NCBI GenBank assembly: GCA_963839815.1
Contig: CAWIWF010000006.1
Location: 62,001 to 126,000 of the forward strand
Direction of reading: 5' to 3'
DNA: 64,000 nucleotides
DNA from: JACVRM01 sp963839815
Lineage (GTDB): Bacteria > Actinomycetota > Thermoleophilia > Gaiellales > Gaiellaceae
The notes under the pieces are model-generated. The model had not been told where the DNA came from. It was given only the letters and a program-made list of their open reading frames with translations, and searched no databases. A program made the position numbers and the translations under genes. Within the stretch, counting starts at the first letter, position 1. Each line of letters opens with the position of its first letter. Below, one piece after another: positions 61,364 through 64,000 of this stretch.

Positions 61364-62614
61364 CTACGGGCACACCGTGTCGGGTGCCGGTGCGCTCTCC
61401 GGTGCGTAGTCGAACGTGTTGTTCGGCCGGAGGATGTTGCGCGAGAAGCCGGCCACGAAGCGGGCCGGCACGTTGTTCTGGAGGAGCTCCATGAACAGGT
61501 CGGCCTTCCGCATGACCTCGAGGCGGGCGTCGACCCATGCCTTCATGGCCGTGTTGCCCTGCCTGATGCCGATCCCGTATGGCAGCGCCAGGAACGTGTC
61601 CGCCGTCAGCTTCGAGTTGCGATCTGCGGCGGCGATCCCGACGAGCACCGTGTCGTCCCACATCAGCGCCTGCGCGCGGCCCTGGTTGAACGCGAGCGAC
61701 GCGTTGGTGAAGTTGTCGGTCACGATCAGGTTGGTGCTCGGGAAGCAGCGCCGGATCCAGCGGTCGTAGATCGAGCCGCTGGTCGTGACCACGGTGCGGT
61801 TGCGGATGTCGTTCAGGCTCTGCACGGGCGAGTCGTTCTTGACGAGCAGCCGGCCGGTCGCCTTGTAGTAGGCCCGCGAGAAGTCGATGCGCGTGTCGCG
61901 GTCACGGGTGTAGGTGAAGGTCGCGATGACCATGTCGACGCGGCCCGTCGTCAGCGCGGGCTCGCGGGCGGGCGTCGGCGTGCACTCGAAGTTGATCCGG
62001 TTCGCGTTGCCGAACGCGTAGCGGGCGAACCAGCGGGCGATCTCGACGTCGAAGCCGGCGTTCTTGCCGCGCACGTCGATGTAGCCGAACGGCGGCGCGT
62101 CGCACTTGACGCCGATGTTCAGCCGCTGGCGATTGCGGACCTCCGCCGGCAGCGGTGGCAGCTTCGTCGGCGGCTGGGCGGCCGGCCGTTGAACGACCTC
62201 GACACCGGCGACCCGGTCGACGCGATCGACCACGGCCCGGTCGCGGCCGCTGCCGCCCGAGATGCGGTCGACCTTGTCGCCGCGGGCGAAGAACGTGTCG
62301 TTGCCGGAACCCCCGTTCATCAGGTCGTTGCCGGTGCCGCCGACCAGGACGTCGTTGCCCGGGCCGCCGACCAGGACGTCGTTGCCCTGGCGGCCGCGGA
62401 TGGTGTCGTTGCCGCTCAGGCCGCAGATGACGTCGGCCTTGCGCGTGCCGTTCAGTACGTCGTTCCGGCGGGTGCCCCTGATCGTGCACTTGAGTGCCGC
62501 CGGTGCGGCGGCCGCCTGCGGGCCCGCGTCGCGCGCCGGCGCGGCGGATCCCAGGGTGGTGAGCACAACCGCGCCAAACAGCGAGGCAATGCAGAGAGCC
62601 AACAGTCGTTTCAC
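61364..62614 (-). CDS. Amino acid ABC substrate-binding protein fused to RTX calcium-binding repeats
   Basis: 416 residues. A signal peptide (~1-25) leads to a block at ~46-125 with five GND triplets spaced exactly nine residues apart (68, 77, 86, 95, 104) in GGxGNDxLV-type text, preceded by two variants (RRNDVLNG, KADVICG). These are RTX/hemolysin-type repeats that fold into a calcium beta-roll. After a proline-rich linker (RPAAQPPTKLPPLP), residues ~163-400 are an SBP_bac_3 domain (LNIGVKCDAPPFGYIDVRGK, GFDVEIARWFARYAF, GRVDMVIATFTYTRDRDTRI, VVTTSGSIYDRW). There is no lipobox. It should bind glutamate/glutamine-like ligands outside the membrane. The start overlaps the ATPase stop by four bases. 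Confidence 0.88.
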   Translation of the reverse strand: MKRLLALCIASLFGAVVLTTLGSAAPARDAGPQAAAAPAALKCTIRGTRRNDVLNGTRKADVICGLSGNDTIRGRQGNDVLVGGPGNDVLVGGTGNDLMNGGSGNDTFFARGDKVDRISGGSGRDRAVVDRVDRVAGVEVVQRPAAQPPTKLPPLPAEVRNRQRLNIGVKCDAPPFGYIDVRGKNAGFDVEIARWFARYAFGNANRINFECTPTPAREPALTTGRVDMVIATFTYTRDRDTRIDFSRAYYKATGRLLVKNDSPVQSLNDIRNRTVVTTSGSIYDRWIRRCFPSTNLIVTDNFTNASLAFNQGRAQALMWDDTVLVGIAAADRNSKLTADTFLALPYGIGIRQGNTAMKAWVDARLEVMRKADLFMELLQNNVPARFVAGFSRNILRPNNTFDYAPESAPAPDTVCP

Positions 62615-63462
62615 TCGACCCCTCCTTCTCGTGTGTTGATCTCCAACTCCTCCAGCGAATCGACGAGCTGCAACGACCGGCGCAGGAACCGCCGGGTCCG
62701 CTCCTCCCTGGGGTTGTCCAGCACCTCCCGTGGAGGCCCCTGCTCGATGATCCTGCCCTCGTCCATGAAGATGACCCGGTCGCCGACATCGCGGGCGAAC
62801 TGCATCTCGTGGGTGACGACCATCATCGTCATCCCCATCCGGGCGAGGTCGCGCATGACGACGAGCACCTCGCCGACGAGCTCCGGGTCGAGCGCCGACG
62901 TGATCTCGTCGAACAGCATCACGTGCGGCTCCATCATCAGCGCCCTCGCGATTGCAACGCGCTGCTGCTGCCCGCCGGAGAGCTGGTGGGGGTACTCCCG
63001 GGCCTTGTCGGAGAGGCCGACGCGGAGCAGCAGCTCCTCCGCCCTCGCCTCCGCCTGCTTGCGCGGCAGCTTGCGGATACGGCGGGCCGCGAGCGTGACG
63101 TTGTCGATCGTGCTCAGGTGCGGGAAGAGGTTGAACTGCTGGAACACCATCCCGATCTGCTGGCGCACGCCCGACACGTCGGTGCCCTTCGCCGTGATCT
63201 CCTTGCCCTCGAACGTGATCCGCCCGGAGTCGAGCGGCTCGAGCAGGTTGACGCAGCGGAGCAGCGTGCTCTTCCCGCTGCCGCTCGGCCCGATCACGAC
63301 CAGCACCTCACGGGCCGCCACCTCCAGGTCGATGCCGTCGAGGACGAGGTTGTCGCCGAAGCTCTTGCGGACCGCCTCCAGCCTGAGCACCGGCCCATCG
63401 CCAGCGAGGCGCGGCGCGGCGGCAAGCTCCGCGGCGGCGATCTGCTCCTCGGCGCTGCTCAT
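62611..63462 (-). CDS. Polar amino acid ABC transporter ATP-binding protein
   Basis: 283 residues. Walker A IGPSGSGKST, Q loop MVFQQFNLFPHLSTIDNV, signature LSGGQQQRVAIARALMMEP, Walker B VMLFDEITSALDPELVGEVL and the His switch VVTHEMQFARDVGDRVIFMD match GlnQ/HisP. First gene of the operon ATPase, RTX-binding protein, permease, permease. The N-terminal ~28 residues (AAAELAAAPRLAGDGP-like) are an extension. The promoter should lie in 63463-63531, facing the divergent LLM gene. Confidence 0.94.
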   Translation of the reverse strand: MSSAEEQIAAAELAAAPRLAGDGPVLRLEAVRKSFGDNLVLDGIDLEVAAREVLVVIGPSGSGKSTLLRCVNLLEPLDSGRITFEGKEITAKGTDVSGVRQQIGMVFQQFNLFPHLSTIDNVTLAARRIRKLPRKQAEARAEELLLRVGLSDKAREYPHQLSGGQQQRVAIARALMMEPHVMLFDEITSALDPELVGEVLVVMRDLARMGMTMMVVTHEMQFARDVGDRVIFMDEGRIIEQGPPREVLDNPREERTRRFLRRSLQLVDSLEELEINTREGGVE

Positions 63463-63531
63463 CGTCGCGGGATCTAATCACGGTTCGCCATTCGTCGTCT
63501 CGGATTCGCCTGCACGCGGTAGGTTCGCGCC

Positions 63532-64000
63532 GTGCGCGTGGCGCTGATGATCGAGGGCCAGGAGGGTGTCTCCTGGGAGCAGTGGGTGGCGCTCGCCGAG
63601 GCGGCCGAGTCGGCCGGCATCGAGGCGCTGTTTCGCTCAGACCACTACACCACCGGCTTGGGGCACGGAGAGCGGGAGTCGCTCGACGCATGGACGACGC
63701 TCGCCGGGCTCGCGGCGATCACCGCGCGGCTGCGCTTCGGGACGCTGGTCTCGCCGGTGACGTTTCGCCATCCGTCGCTGCTCGCGCGGGCAGTGACCAC
63801 GGTCGACCACATCTCGGGAGGTCGCGTCGAGCTCGGCATGGGGACAGGCTGGATGGAGCTCGAGCACGAGGCGTTCGGCTTTCCGTTCCCCGAGTACGAC
63901 GAGCGGCTCGCGATGCTGCGCGAGCAGGTGGAGATCGTGCACCGGCAGTGGAGCGAGGAGGCGTTCGACTACGAGGGCGAGCGCTACCGGCTGCGCGACG
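63532..64000 (+). CDS. LLM class F420-dependent oxidoreductase, N-terminal part (cut by window end)
   Basis: The first 156 codons of a luciferase-like monooxygenase-family protein: VRVALMIEGQEGVSWEQWVA, EAAESAGIEALFRSDHYTTG, LAAITARLRFGTLVSPVTFR, HPSLLARAVTTVDHISGGRV and ELGMGTGWMELEHEAFGFPF. RFGTLVSPVTFRHP and GRxELGxGxGWxExEHxAFG are typical of actinobacterial F420-dependent LLM proteins. It starts at GTG 63532 and is divergent from the ABC operon. The substrate is unknown and the C-terminus is not in the window. Confidence 0.85.
   Translation, partial: MRVALMIEGQEGVSWEQWVALAEAAESAGIEALFRSDHYTTGLGHGERESLDAWTTLAGLAAITARLRFGTLVSPVTFRHPSLLARAVTTVDHISGGRVELGMGTGWMELEHEAFGFPFPEYDERLAMLREQVEIVHRQWSEEAFDYEGERYRLRD

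Overview
The window is very GC-rich (roughly 70 %), densely packed DNA with many GTG starts and 1-4 base stop/start overlaps. The gene content points to an actinobacterium, most likely of the class Thermoleophilia (Gaiellales/Solirubrobacterales type, possibly from a metagenome assembly). It includes F420-dependent luciferase-like oxidoreductases, a SARP/BTAD regulator, an actinobacterial Vms1-like release factor, MMPL and LtrA membrane proteins, and long secreted proteins of the kind these soil lineages carry. The taxonomic placement is inference; no rRNA or marker phylogeny is available here.

Layout. 1-8.3 kb: end of a glutamate 5-kinase gene, a family 2 glycosyltransferase, a heavily frameshifted fumarate reductase/succinate dehydrogenase-type flavoprotein, tRNA-Arg(CCU) with a 1.7-kb insertion carrying one MFS exporter and ending in a copy of the tRNA 3' end, a nucleoside 2-deoxyribosyltransferase-like gene and PEP carboxylase. 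Five of these genes carry indels. 8.3-18.8 kb: adenylate-cyclase/AAA/TPR protein, FKBP, a six-module secreted protein, DUF2269 protein, small-protein paralogues, MMPL transporter, membrane protein. 18.8-31 kb: a duplicated mutS2 3' end flanking a secreted DUF4394 protein, then mutS2-acVLRF1-sensor kinase in one direction, a SARP regulator, a secreted gluzincin protease, and a cupredoxin-like protein divergent from a MarR regulator with a palindromic operator.

31-58 kb is mainly metabolic. It holds an M20 carbamoyl-amidohydrolase, a four-gene NMT1/SsuA-type ABC importer, a dihydropyrimidinase with all metal ligands, a metal-ligand-deficient M24 (creatinase-like) protein, CoA-acylating (methyl)malonate-semialdehyde dehydrogenase, an omega-amino-acid aminotransferase, and an F420-type LLM oxidoreductase. 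Together these make an almost complete reductive pyrimidine (or related hydantoin/ureide) catabolic route: cyclic ureide, then N-carbamoyl-beta-amino acid, beta-amino acid, semialdehyde and acyl-CoA. Two near-identical 75-nt hairpin elements lie at similar distances upstream of the transporter operon and of the dihydropyrimidinase gene. Interspersed are a secreted glycine-rich beta-helix protein, a PAS/metallo-hydrolase pair and a redoxin-MsrA-MsrB repair operon.

58-64 kb: PlsC-like acyltransferase, a frameshifted PLP enzyme, a polar amino acid ABC transporter operon whose binding protein is fused to RTX calcium-binding repeats, and the start of a second LLM oxidoreductase. Dispersed extragenic repeats with a GGGGTCAGACCC core and/or a CGTGTGTGCCG block occur in at least five intergenic spaces.
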